Of a stretch of 64,000 nucleotides of DNA, positions 54,701 to 63,532 are shown in pieces. The notes below the pieces were generated by a model. That model ran no database searches and had not been told where the DNA came from. It worked only from the letters and a program-made list of their open reading frames with translations. The position numbers were made by a program, and so were the translations under genes. The DNA is taken from positions 682,001 to 746,000 of the forward strand of contig CAWETF010000005.1 of assembly GCA_963812045.1 (NCBI GenBank), in the 5' to 3' direction. The DNA comes from Smithella sp963812045 (lineage in GTDB: Bacteria; Desulfobacterota; Syntrophia; Syntrophales; Smithellaceae). How positions within the stretch are numbered: the stretch's first letter is position 1; each line of letters begins with the position of its first letter.

Positions 54701-56722
54701 CAGATTTTTTACAGTCACATTTATAGCGACCGTGTCGCCGTCCTTGGGAGCCACCGGATTAAAATCAATCGAATTTGTTGAAACAGCCAGATCCGTATAA
54801 CTTAAGATTGTAATTTTTGAGAAGGTATCGTTATCCGCTTTATTGAATTCATCGATCAATTTATCCGGATCGACTTTAATATAAATTAATTTTTCTCCGG
54901 CATCCTGTATATTTGACCATGTTATTTTGGCAATACTGCTCTCACCGGCATTTATAACAGGAATTATATTATTTCCGATAAGCACGCCATCAACACCGGG
55001 CGTTCCTTTATAAAAATTCACCGTAATATTGCTTGCCGGAATATAACCTTCATTTTTGACGATTACGGATATGTCAACCGCCCCACCCTGATTTGCTATG
55101 CCGGGGCTGAACACCATATCCTTATAAGAAACCGTTAAATTCGCCTTATTGATTGTTTCAATTTTAATCGGCTTGCTTGCCTGGTTATTGCTTCTGTCAT
55201 ATTCATCCAATGTTTTATTGGGATCAGCGGCAACCACTATGTTAAAATCTCCGGCTCCATTGGCTTTGAAAACAGCCTGTCTTGAAGCAACTTCACCAAC
55301 ACCTAAATATGGTATATAAGTTTTTTCGATAATATTACTTTCCGCAACATTATTCAGGTAAAAGTTAAGTTCGACATTTTCCGCCAATGTGGTCCCCTGA
55401 TTTTTCACTGAAGCGGTAATGATTATGTCATCACCTACAGTGGCTATATCTTTCGACAAGGAAATATCAGAATTAGAAATGACCAAATCTGGAACAGCTC
55501 TTATTTTTACTTCAGAAGTGGCCGTGTTGTCATCTTTCTTCGTCTCTGTAATCGCATTTTCCGGATCAACGACTACCGTAATCACATAGTCGCCGCTTAT
55601 TGTTTTCGTATCGAATAGAAATTCCAAAGTTGTGGCGCTAATACCAGCGAGTTGCGCTATTGTTTTTTCGCCCAACTCAATGCGTAACTGATCATACATT
55701 TCGGCATATGCTTTTACGGTTACATTCTCTACGCTTTTTGTGCCGTTATTCTTTACAGTTGCTTTTATGGTCAGAACTTCGCCGCTTTCGGGCTGGGGGT
55801 TGGAAACAGCGACATCACTGTCCAGCAATACTAAATTTACTTTTTGATCGATATTCTTAAGCGCAAGAGCGGTTTCATAAGCACTTTGATTCCAGCTTCC
55901 ATCAGTTTGCTGATTTGATTTCAAATAACCGATTATATTCTGAATAAGGTCAGCTTGTATCTGATCATTACCCAGCAACGACATTAAAGCATCCAGAACA
56001 AACGAACTCGTTATATTAGTCAACGGTGTAACACCGAAGCTTCCATCGGTATTTTGTTTTGTCTTTAACCATGTTATTGCTGTATTAATTGACGCGGTAA
56101 TCCCGATTGTATCGGGACTATTATTACTGTAATAGCTGAGAGCTTTAAGACAAACAGAAGTTAAAATAATGTCGCCGCTTTCATCTCCGGGATAGCTCCA
56201 ACTACCATCGGCATTTTGATTGGCGACAAGGTATTTTATACCATTTAATAATTCGGTGCCGCTATACGACGCCTTTTTCAAATTAGTGATTACAATAGCA
56301 GTATCATAGACATTACTGGTGAATAGCTGGGCGTACCCCCAACCGCCGTCCGGGTTCTGTTTTGAAATTATACTTTGGATATTAGAATTAACGTCTGCGC
56401 CGTTGCCGGAAAGAGAATATAAACTCCTGACAATAAAATCGTTACTTTCAACAGCATTACTATTTATCCAGTTGATGGCATTCTGATAGGAAGAATCGGA
56501 TTGTCCCAAAGATTTGTATAAATCAATGACAGTAAAGGTATCGCGTAAATTATTTATATTACCCCAACTGCCGTCAGTTTTTTGATTGCTCTTAAGCCAG
56601 TTAAGGCCGCTAGAAAGTGCGGGATCGTCTGCGTATGCAAAAGTTGAAAATAATAATATTAAGAAAATGAAAAGTGACTTTTCAATAAGTGATAGAACCC
56701 CCTTCTTTCCAGCAACCCTCAT
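51632..56722 (-). CDS. giant secreted protein, N-terminal segment
   Basis: I chose the ATG at 56722 (1,696 codons) because GAGGA lies seven bases before it and a signal peptide ending STFAYADDP follows; an upstream ATG at 56773 lacks this. Domains in order: a squalene-cyclase/prenyltransferase-type alpha-alpha toroid (about 28-285, repeats like KSNQKTDGSWG); four CARDB domains (about 288-650); an FlgD-like module with ISPNGDGIKD; a TolB/PD40-like propeller (about 865-1255); and a second FlgD module with ISPNGDGIQD. The frame ends with WQSADS just after the first frameshift. The reading continues in the segment at 50629. Exported, probably surface-attached or released; function unknown. Confidence 0.83.
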   Translation of the reverse strand: MRVAGKKGVLSLIEKSLFIFLILLFSTFAYADDPALSSGLNWLKSNQKTDGSWGNINNLRDTFTVIDLYKSLGQSDSSYQNAINWINSNAVESNDFIVRSLYSLSGNGADVNSNIQSIISKQNPDGGWGYAQLFTSNVYDTAIVITNLKKASYSGTELLNGIKYLVANQNADGSWSYPGDESGDIILTSVCLKALSYYSNNSPDTIGITASINTAITWLKTKQNTDGSFGVTPLTNITSSFVLDALMSLLGNDQIQADLIQNIIGYLKSNQQTDGSWNQSAYETALALKNIDQKVNLVLLDSDVAVSNPQPESGEVLTIKATVKNNGTKSVENVTVKAYAEMYDQLRIELGEKTIAQLAGISATTLEFLFDTKTISGDYVITVVVDPENAITETKKDDNTATSEVKIRAVPDLVISNSDISLSKDIATVGDDIIITASVKNQGTTLAENVELNFYLNNVAESNIIEKTYIPYLGVGEVASRQAVFKANGAGDFNIVVAADPNKTLDEYDRSNNQASKPIKIETINKANLTVSYKDMVFSPGIANQGGAVDISVIVKNEGYIPASNITVNFYKGTPGVDGVLIGNNIIPVINAGESSIAKITWSNIQDAGEKLIYIKVDPDKLIDEFNKADNDTFSKITILSYTDLAVSTNSIDFNPVAPKDGDTVAINVTVKNLGQQAANNVVVKASESGAVIGTQTIPVIAGNSQGTATISYSTTGKKGAHSITIVVDPDNLIVESSKDNNTASKSLGVQDANLWLTEQYISPNGDGIKDSTQFFFRLSTQQTVKVIVVNENGETVREFTGGELENTTGGNITWDGRNTDGVVVNDGQYQFKIVNASNNILGNLAVIVDNNQSSLAKALGTKYFLNNNLTCMLPDLDSWRWFPDESGILGQLSSTNGNAPEYPSGLYSISSDGQDIVRVIPAEWSDQKSDYDYSIGYELSPDGNQIAIILNKTEKQNWSNGVNQLWVVDRDGRNLKQLDSNDVSTSRYIGRTKWSTNSGYIAYSINNELWMIKPDGTGKVKLDSNIDSSYLVWSSDSTKIAYINSDYTAIKIKDIGSNKQNVMAFEDWSSVNRLEWFGDQKIIVLHSDRMLWLMDINGTGNDINLSGRATDVSFSPDKSTVAFTDVTYEKSYVKMADRAGNVYTLHESAAPKCWNWDGSLILKSLSWSPDSSKIAFYDDGYEKIKNNYYKQYLVVIDLKTRIKKLISTSECVDISFCPESYHIYTPDGDSWTERGVIHYNSSYETQSIDLSPQYKSGNSPFTVRIIQKGMDAAHIDYVALSVDGTYYKPSKAVNAVTGEDILDKIISQDSSVADAYNATIDLQWENLPSGNEALLVLNANEEMNSSNQSPSVESFATQTILINAGNSASSSDGSSCSNDGGSGLQWISDNISLLSKNDNGLMFVIDSNEGTKTYLLPDKDVDNLTLSPFSRYITYTQVVDESSACYGRAYQDIWAISSLLNLTVDLQVKKEKSAVILRGTAADLNFEGYQLEYADAQNPDVWNLVKPPSDVSVINDVFTTWVPPYEGVFYVKLTAWDKAGNVKWDRKRVTWGLSASVVNYYKTLDIISPNGDGIQDYTELHYSVLEPVHLEFNIFDANNNIIRTYLKDYTTPMDDYITWDGRDNNGNVVADGDYRIQVFDYDFYVKVDNTPPDVNVELTTMFSPSDTGLDVALKQGFTGADVYQDLYRGWQSADS

Positions 56723-56808
56723 CGCACATTCCTCGCCCATTATTATTTTTTTCAATAAACTTCTTTGTTTCACTATCCTATTTTATTGTCTATTTGTTTC
56801 ATAATTAA

Positions 56809-57912
56809 TTATGGCCAGACTACTCCAGCAGGCCTAAATGGTAATTGAATTGTATCTATTAGCTTTTGCTTGGCTACATCTACAATAAATAATTCGTTCT
56901 TTTCTTTTGCCGAAGAACTATAAAATAACAGTTTGCCGCTATTTGAAAAACCTAATAATTTATAGCCTCTGTTTTCTAGTACAGGCAACTGCAACTCTGC
57001 CTTCAATGAACCGCTTTTAATGTCATAAAACTGCAACTTGCCGGGTTTTACCGTACGAATGTCGTCATTAATCAAAGCAGATTCTTTTTCATCTCTAATA
57101 ATATATTTTACATCTTTAGACAGGCGCCACTCATTAAAATCTAATCCCCGCCAACCTCTTACTTTCATTGTTTCCTTGATTTCATCCGCCTTCATATCGT
57201 AAATAATTAATTTTGTATCATGATCACCTTCTTTGGAAATGAATAATACCTTCCCCTTTTCACACCGTTCAGGAGATGCAACGTTTAACAATTTATCCAT
57301 TCTTATTCTTTTGGGAGGATTTTTTGTTACATCAAAAACATTTCGACTTGTATACAAGTGATTATTATCTATGAAACAACTACTAATTGTTTCAATTTCA
57401 AACAATGGACCTTTGTATCCCGATGGCAGAGAATATATAATATCATCATATTTATTGAGAAGTTTGAAGTTTTTATTATCGTATACACTAGAAGGAGCAA
57501 AATAGATTTTCTTAGCTTCCGGATCTATTATAAATGGACCAATTTCTCCTGCGAGCATATGAATAAATTCCAAGTCTTTATATCTTAGTATCAGGTAGCC
57601 ATCATACTGTTCGGCCTGGCTGACACCAATTTTAAAAAATATCCTGTTTCCATGAATATCCGGAATAACACTGTAAACGTCTTTGACATCATAATCGCCT
57701 AAAACAATCTTTTTTGTCTCCGGATTTAACGCATCCCATATTTTGCCTCTTTTTATAATTTCATGATTTTTTTCCGAAATACGAACATAGTCTCCCCAAC
57801 CGGAAAAAATATATATTTGTGCATAACTGCATGGTATTTGTATATTGAAACATATCACAATATAAATTAGCAACATCATCTTCTTAAATAATTTTTTTAA
57901 TAACATTAGCAT
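56809..57912 (-). CDS. exported beta-propeller-like protein C
   Basis: A 367-residue protein started at the ATG at 57912, with GAGGAGGAA at the right distance; a longer in-frame reading would overlap the upstream gene and lacks this signal. The signal peptide ends near CSYAQ. Repeated strands such as KLQFYDIKSGSLKAE and ELFIVDVAKQKLIDTI suggest a 6-7-bladed propeller. It is homologous to the protein at 62401: both open with YIFSGWGDYVRIS or YLFSYKGEYIQLS. It begins 16 bases after an SLT-domain gene, the same arrangement as its paralogue. Possibly an exported partner or immunity protein of that enzyme. Confidence 0.75.
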   Translation of the reverse strand: MLMLLKKLFKKMMLLIYIVICFNIQIPCSYAQIYIFSGWGDYVRISEKNHEIIKRGKIWDALNPETKKIVLGDYDVKDVYSVIPDIHGNRIFFKIGVSQAEQYDGYLILRYKDLEFIHMLAGEIGPFIIDPEAKKIYFAPSSVYDNKNFKLLNKYDDIIYSLPSGYKGPLFEIETISSCFIDNNHLYTSRNVFDVTKNPPKRIRMDKLLNVASPERCEKGKVLFISKEGDHDTKLIIYDMKADEIKETMKVRGWRGLDFNEWRLSKDVKYIIRDEKESALINDDIRTVKPGKLQFYDIKSGSLKAELQLPVLENRGYKLLGFSNSGKLLFYSSSAKEKNELFIVDVAKQKLIDTIQLPFRPAGVVWP

Positions 57913-57928
57913 ATCAATTCCTCCTCTT

Positions 57929-60900
57929 TCACGGACATGTTTTTCCAAGCACATTGCTAATAAAGTCTGGATCACCACCATCAGGAATCTGAGGTTCACT
58001 ATCATCCCAGCGTCCATTACATGTCTTAGGATCTATATTTACCCACATATACTCTCTTCCTCCATTGTATGCCCTAATAGATTCTCTCCCTAATTGAGTG
58101 TTACCGTCATAAACTGACCCGCTTAGTGGTGGCGGTGTAAAATCAAAGCTGGGATTTGATACTTGATTATCCTTTATACATTTCATTAACTGTGGATTGT
58201 ATTTAACATTCTTCTCTGTTGTATGATGATTTTTTGCTATGCTTCGTTTCTCTTCTAATAATTTAAATCCTTGTTTTAGATTCTCTTTCCAATTCCATGT
58301 TTGTGCACAAGTTCTACCACTAATTATTTGCATGATTCCAACAGCGCCACTTGTGCTGGTAATAACCGATCCATCGGATTCATCAAATTGACAACCTAAT
58401 TTCTGGGAGCAATAACCACCACTTTCCTGAACAGCAATTTTGCAAGCGATTTCATCTTTGGCAAAACTTCCTTGCCCGTAACCAGTAGAATAATTTTTAA
58501 CGTCTGATAAATCAGGATTTTCCCCTCCAATGCCCCCTGAAACGTTATTATTCATACTAATATTATTTACGTTAGCAGTCACTTTTATTTGATAACTACC
58601 CCCCATTATTGTAATTCCAAAATCCGGAGTCCAATTCTTTCCAGTGCCCGAAAGATTAATATCTTTACATACTGGATGATCAGTATCCTGTAGGATAAGG
58701 CTCCAAGAATAGGTTGCCTGTGCTGTTGTATCTATTAGCTTTGCTTCCGCATTAATTGTTGGCATTGCTGGTGTCTTATCTATATAAAAAGTTTGATCAT
58801 TAGTAGGTGCCGTAATCTTCACAGTAAACACCGTAATCTTAAGCACTGTCTTGCTTTCTGTTGTTTTGCCGCCGGATATAGCAGAAAGGCTTACGGAATA
58901 AATACCGGGTTGGATCGTACCGCCACCATCTTTTGATCCATCCCATGTTATTTGTGATACGGCCTGAAGTCCTGTCATCGTTTTGACAACGCCCTCGCTA
59001 TCCTTTATTTTCAATGTCACGTTATCTACTTTCTGATTATCCTTTAATTCCACTTTCCACTTGATGATCGCTCCATTTGATGGCGATACTGTGCCGTCTT
59101 GTGATATCCCTAAATATTTATCTGATCCTTCCGTATCGATGTTGATCCCCCAGACAAAGAAGTTAAGTAGCTTTATCGCATCGTACATAAAGCTATGCCA
59201 ACCAGCTTTTAGCGCATACAATGGCGTTATCATAGGCGGTGTATAATGTGAGGCATCTGTATCTATTTTTTCACCCAATCCTCTAATATGACTTGCATTA
59301 TAATACATAACCTGTGATATAATATTAAAATCAAATACAAAAGAATCTCCCATTGCCACAAGAAATCCATCCTCCGGTGACACCAATTGATAAAACACTT
59401 TATAATCATCAAGAGCAAACAGAAGCTCCATTGGATTTAAACTCGGATCAGCAAAGTCATTAAAATAAATTGGACTGCCGTATCCGCCCGCCAAAGTTAC
59501 AATCATAAATCCCGCTGCGCCGGTATTCGGATCGTATTTAATGTAGGGTATCGCAGGTAAGCTGCCTGTCTCTTCTGGCGCTATAACTTTCCAGCCCATG
59601 TTCAAGGCATTGTTGATGCTTGTAACCATGGCGTCAGGTAAATTGGGATTGACGTATGTCTGATTCGGTTCAAGCTCTATGATGTTTATTCCCATCGCGT
59701 TTAAATACTGTAATCCCTTGACTGCCGATAAACCGCTGATCCAGAATAAATTGTCCTCAAATACACGGTTTTCCTGATAGGAATCTTCATGCCCGTGAAC
59801 CATCGCGTAATCCAGCATCTTTTTCTGATAAACGCCTCCGTCTATCGGCAACGCGGCCTTTGTCATGTCCTTTGCGTCTATGGTAAATCCGTTAAATTCA
59901 AAATCCGTCGGTATATCCCATATGCTCATTTTACGGTCTTCCATGGTGGTCACCAGAGCTTCGGCAAAACTGGTCATTCCTTTCATCTTCATGGTGTCGT
60001 TGAGAAGTTGCGTTGTTTGATTTCCACGATCATGATATCCCATGGCAATACTGTGTAATAACTTCGCCAGATAGGCGTCATCTGATTTTTCTACTTCGGC
60101 AATGGATAAATATTCCGGTCGTACTTTTCCGACGGTAATGCCAATTGCATTATAGCTGCCGGTAATAATGGTATGGTCAAAATCAACGGTGTCCTCACCG
60201 GCTGCCGTATAATAAACATTTAAAGGCGAACTAATCGCCGCCTGCATGGCTGTACCTTCGGCCACTTTAATGCCGCCTATTCTTAATTCAGGCTTGACGC
60301 TGATTAAATAAGGCGGGGTTTTGTAAATTCCGCCATACTGGTCAATTAATGTCTGGTCGTCAGCCGTCGCGCCGATATATGAAAGGGTTACTCTTCGTCC
60401 GGCAATATCCGGCAACGTTGTTTGATAATCCAAACAGTCGGGTATGTTAAATCGGATGGTGTGTCTTTGCGCCGCGGCCAGTTGTGATGTTCGTTCGATT
60501 AATTCTATTATATTATACGGGACTGTGTTGGGCAGAAAATCAAACTGCATTGTTTTGATTGCCGCTATGTGTTTCAAGTTATCCAGGGTTTGGCCGGGAT
60601 ATTTGCCGGCAATGAAGGCATCCATTTGTTCCTTATAGTATTCCATCGGCGTATTGGTGCGCAGATCTCCGATATACTGATTGGAAAATGTTTTCCAGTC
60701 AAAGCCCATATCGGTTGCCAGATCAATACCATCCTGTACGGTCTGATATTGCTTGAAAGAAGGATCGAGCTGTATCCATATCTTGCCTGCGGTGTCTTCC
60801 ATGGTGCCGCGATAGTTTGCATAGGGAACATTCGCTTCCACATAAACATGTTCCAAATAAACGTGGCTGATTTTTCCGCCTGTCGTATAATATCCAAGTA

Positions 60901-61105
60901 CTATCTTTGAACTGCCCAGATATTTAACCGCCGTCATCGCATCGTTGATGCCGGTTAATGCCTGTATTTGTTCAACCGGCACGATAATTTTTGCCCGGAC
61001 ATAGCGAGCGGGAATATTCGACGCGCGCAATAACGCAATCAGCAGTGATGCCAGATCATAATCGTTGCCCTCCTTCTCCCAATAGGTATCAAGCGATCCT
61101 TTCAT
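57929..61105 (-). CDS. transglutaminase-like and lytic-transglycosylase-like protein, 5' truncated
   Basis: 1,058 residues. It starts inside a transglutaminase-like domain (GNDYDLASLLIALLRASNIP) in which the usual catalytic Cys position is not Cys. The open frame extends 11 codons above the ATG (GRPLPESIYGS) to a stop in a hairpin. No signal peptide and no Shine-Dalgarno are present, although the homologous family is normally secreted. A FlgD-like Ig module lies at about 682-755. The last 190 residues form a lysozyme/SLT fold with Glu894 in KIAVQESGGYC and the motif SGAVGIMQI. It is followed after 16 bases by propeller gene C. Probably a truncated or orphan cassette; activity uncertain. Confidence 0.78.
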   Translation of the reverse strand: MKGSLDTYWEKEGNDYDLASLLIALLRASNIPARYVRAKIIVPVEQIQALTGINDAMTAVKYLGSSKIVLGYYTTGGKISHVYLEHVYVEANVPYANYRGTMEDTAGKIWIQLDPSFKQYQTVQDGIDLATDMGFDWKTFSNQYIGDLRTNTPMEYYKEQMDAFIAGKYPGQTLDNLKHIAAIKTMQFDFLPNTVPYNIIELIERTSQLAAAQRHTIRFNIPDCLDYQTTLPDIAGRRVTLSYIGATADDQTLIDQYGGIYKTPPYLISVKPELRIGGIKVAEGTAMQAAISSPLNVYYTAAGEDTVDFDHTIITGSYNAIGITVGKVRPEYLSIAEVEKSDDAYLAKLLHSIAMGYHDRGNQTTQLLNDTMKMKGMTSFAEALVTTMEDRKMSIWDIPTDFEFNGFTIDAKDMTKAALPIDGGVYQKKMLDYAMVHGHEDSYQENRVFEDNLFWISGLSAVKGLQYLNAMGINIIELEPNQTYVNPNLPDAMVTSINNALNMGWKVIAPEETGSLPAIPYIKYDPNTGAAGFMIVTLAGGYGSPIYFNDFADPSLNPMELLFALDDYKVFYQLVSPEDGFLVAMGDSFVFDFNIISQVMYYNASHIRGLGEKIDTDASHYTPPMITPLYALKAGWHSFMYDAIKLLNFFVWGINIDTEGSDKYLGISQDGTVSPSNGAIIKWKVELKDNQKVDNVTLKIKDSEGVVKTMTGLQAVSQITWDGSKDGGGTIQPGIYSVSLSAISGGKTTESKTVLKITVFTVKITAPTNDQTFYIDKTPAMPTINAEAKLIDTTAQATYSWSLILQDTDHPVCKDINLSGTGKNWTPDFGITIMGGSYQIKVTANVNNISMNNNVSGGIGGENPDLSDVKNYSTGYGQGSFAKDEIACKIAVQESGGYCSQKLGCQFDESDGSVITSTSGAVGIMQIISGRTCAQTWNWKENLKQGFKLLEEKRSIAKNHHTTEKNVKYNPQLMKCIKDNQVSNPSFDFTPPPLSGSVYDGNTQLGRESIRAYNGGREYMWVNIDPKTCNGRWDDSEPQIPDGGDPDFISNVLGKTCP

Positions 61106-61127
61106 GGAACCGTAAATACTTTCCGGT

Positions 61128-61159
61128 AAGGGTCGGCCTTAAACTAAAAGCCGACCCTT
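61128..61159 (+). terminator. perfect 10-bp hairpin in front of the truncated SLT gene
   Basis: AAGGGTCGGC (61128-61137), 12-base loop, GCCGACCCTT (61150-61159), then TATTGTTTTATT on the plus strand. It looks like a terminator of plus-strand transcription, yet no plus gene is nearby. It sits exactly where homology of the transglutaminase-like protein begins, so it may instead mark a recombination joint. Confidence 0.5.
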
Positions 61160-61251
61160 TATTGTTTTATTCTGTATTCAATTGTCAAAGAACTGCAATT
61201 AAAATGCTTCCGTTATCATTATTTGTAATTAATTATAATCATATCATTTTT

Positions 61252-62289
61252 TTATTTCTTTTGTTTAGGCATAAAGCTACTCAGAACAACATTTGTAGGA
61301 CTTGGACCAACTTCAATTTTACTTACAATTTTTTTCTTAACTAAATCTATTACCACAACATATCCTTTTCGCATTTTATCGGTTTTCGTGGCATTATCAG
61401 TCATGGATAAGATGATTTTTTTGTTATTATCGAAACTAAAAGGATATCTGTCGGCAGTAATTAATCCGCCAGTAATATCTACAATGTCTATCTGCGAAAT
61501 AATTTTTCCGGTTTCCCTGTTATACATCTCCAGCATCTTATAGTCTTTCAAATATATAAAGGGGGCTTCTATTTTCCCCCAAGGAGGTTGCAGTCCTATC
61601 CCATCCTTTTGTATTTCTTTACGGCTTATCATTTTATTTTTTTCAATGTCATAGACTGCAACACCGCCTGACCATTCCATCAATTTTTTATCACCATCTT
61701 TTTCAATTATTTTACTGCCGCTAGGCCACATTTCTGCAATTGCCTTTCCGTCAGGCGAAAAGACCGAACCTCTATTTATATAAAAATCAAGCAGCCCTTT
61801 TATTTTTCCAGTTTCGCTGTCAATAACCGTTGTACCCTGATAACTAGGATGCGCATATAACGCATAAAGTGTCTTTCCATCAGATGATACCAATATTCCA
61901 TAAACAGCACTTACCCCAATAAATGGTCCATTTGGTTTATCAATAATTAGATCCATCTCTTTTAAAACATTTATAGGTAACGTAGTAATGTCAAAGATAA
62001 CTATAGCGCTATATTTATACTGCCAATCACCTCTCTCGTTTGCCACGTATATCTTCTGATGTTTTTGATCTATAGCAATCTCTGTAGGTGTGCCTAATGG
62101 TGCAAATTCATCCGTTTTATGCACCAGTTTGTTTTTCATTATATCCACTATGTAGACGCTCTTATCCGCGCATGCCACGTAAGCAAAACGCAGATTGTTT
62201 TTAATTTCATCACTATAGCTTTGCCCAATATAAATATTCAGCGTCACTAAAGCAATAACAAGAAAGAATATTATTTTCTTATAAATCAT
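61252..62289 (-). CDS. exported YVTN-type beta-propeller protein B
   Basis: A 345-residue protein with an N-terminal signal peptide (residues 1-26) and propeller repeats of the YVTN/lactonase type, for example KIYVANERGD, TVIDSETGKIKG and MYNRETGKIISQ. AGGAGG lies at the correct distance from the ATG at 62289. It is less similar to propellers A and C than they are to each other. It starts 11 bases after the stop of a remnant that looks like the tail of an SLT domain. The stop lies about 90 bases before the hairpin at 61128. Confidence 0.78.
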   Translation of the reverse strand: MIYKKIIFFLVIALVTLNIYIGQSYSDEIKNNLRFAYVACADKSVYIVDIMKNKLVHKTDEFAPLGTPTEIAIDQKHQKIYVANERGDWQYKYSAIVIFDITTLPINVLKEMDLIIDKPNGPFIGVSAVYGILVSSDGKTLYALYAHPSYQGTTVIDSETGKIKGLLDFYINRGSVFSPDGKAIAEMWPSGSKIIEKDGDKKLMEWSGGVAVYDIEKNKMISRKEIQKDGIGLQPPWGKIEAPFIYLKDYKMLEMYNRETGKIISQIDIVDITGGLITADRYPFSFDNNKKIILSMTDNATKTDKMRKGYVVVIDLVKKKIVSKIEVGPSPTNVVLSSFMPKQKK

Positions 62290-62300
62290 TTATATCCCTC

Positions 62301-62387
62301 CTAATTATTCCAGGGTTGACTATTAATATGACGCCATATCTTATTTGCATAGTTGCCACTTGTGCCTTCGTATAATCCCATCTGGCT
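62301..62387 (-). pseudogene. remnant of a lytic-transglycosylase-like C-terminus
   Basis: Twenty-eight codons without a good start, ending YEGTSGNYANKIWRHINSQ then PWNN and stop TAG. The spacing of Tyr, Asn and hydrophobics resembles the ends of the two SLT proteins here (DPDFISNVLGKTCP and STYVGNVLSAVCN). A TGA precedes it in frame. It sits 11 bases before propeller gene B, the same position the SLT genes have before propellers A and C. The assignment is tentative because it is short. Confidence 0.4.
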
Positions 62388-62400
62388 TCATTTAAAGGCT

Positions 62401-63510
62401 CTAATGTACTGCAACATAATAATAAGGATATTCTTTCTTAATTTCCTTATCATCAAGATATCGCACGCTTTTTATAATACTTCCTTTTTCTGTATCTATT
62501 ACGATTAAATCATCGGAAGTTACGTAATACGCCTGCTTCCCATTTTCAGAAAAACCAGCCATTCTTCCTGCCTTGGGAACGGTTACTGTTGATAACTTTT
62601 TATTTTCTTCCAGGTCATAAATATGTAACTTTCCGGTCGGTACCATTTCACTAACACCAGGTTGTTTACTAATATCTTCTTTTTCAAATACAATCATTTT
62701 CCTCGTATTCGGGATAATTTTATAATCACCGTCAATATTGACAAAAGTCTTGCTGGATTTCGTTTTCTTCAACAAATCATAAATAAAAACATTGTCTACT
62801 TTTCTACCTTTCGTTTTGTCTTTTAGATCAACCAGTGATGTAGTCCTAAATAAAATTGACCCTTTATATGAATCCACAGCAAATATTTTTTCGCTGGTTT
62901 TAAAATCTTTAGATATAGATTTGATTGGTATCTTATCGAGAATAATATTCTTCTCAAGATTGGTGACGATTATATCTGCGGCATCTTTTTCTTCTATACA
63001 AACAAAAACATTTTCATTTAAGAAGTAAGATTTTTCATTAAAATAGAAGCCACACTTTATATCTTTAATGACATTAAACGTTTTAGCATCATAAATTTGT
63101 GCATATTCTTCATCATCTTTATCATTAAAAATTGATATCGCAAATTTATTTCCGTCAGGAGAAATGGTAAGCCCTATGAAGTCTTGTGGTGATGAAGGGA
63201 ACTCTATCTTTTTCAACACAGTTAATTTCTGTGCATCAAGAATAAATATTGCGTAATCTGATTTGAGATACATCCTGTTATGCTTATGGTCAATAAAGCC
63301 CTTGTAGGCTCTGTAAACTTCTTCTTTCCATAAATTGCCTTTTTTAATCACTTTGTTTTTTTCAAGACTTAATTGGATATACTCGCCCTTATATGAAAAC
63401 AGATAAAAATCGTCTTTTGCCCAAGATAAGTCATTCACAAATATTGTAATCAGAATAAATATTATTGTGACTATAATCCTTATTTTTTTATTTTTTGTTT
63501 CAGCGGACAT
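62401..63510 (-). CDS. exported beta-propeller-like protein A
   Basis: A 369-residue protein started at the ATG at 63510, with GAGAGGAG before it; a longer frame from 63549 would overlap the upstream gene. The signal peptide ends near LSWAKD. Propeller-like repeats occur (IFILDAQKLTVLKKI, LTISPDGNKFAIS, LHIYDLEENKKLS). Clear paralogue of propeller C at 56809: similar start, length and order of repeats. It follows the SLT-domain gene by 22 bases. Periplasmic or surface location inferred. Confidence 0.76.
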   Translation of the reverse strand: MSAETKNKKIRIIVTIIFILITIFVNDLSWAKDDFYLFSYKGEYIQLSLEKNKVIKKGNLWKEEVYRAYKGFIDHKHNRMYLKSDYAIFILDAQKLTVLKKIEFPSSPQDFIGLTISPDGNKFAISIFNDKDDEEYAQIYDAKTFNVIKDIKCGFYFNEKSYFLNENVFVCIEEKDAADIIVTNLEKNIILDKIPIKSISKDFKTSEKIFAVDSYKGSILFRTTSLVDLKDKTKGRKVDNVFIYDLLKKTKSSKTFVNIDGDYKIIPNTRKMIVFEKEDISKQPGVSEMVPTGKLHIYDLEENKKLSTVTVPKAGRMAGFSENGKQAYYVTSDDLIVIDTEKGSIIKSVRYLDDKEIKKEYPYYYVAVH

Positions 63511-63532
63511 CTTATATCTCCTCTCAATATGG

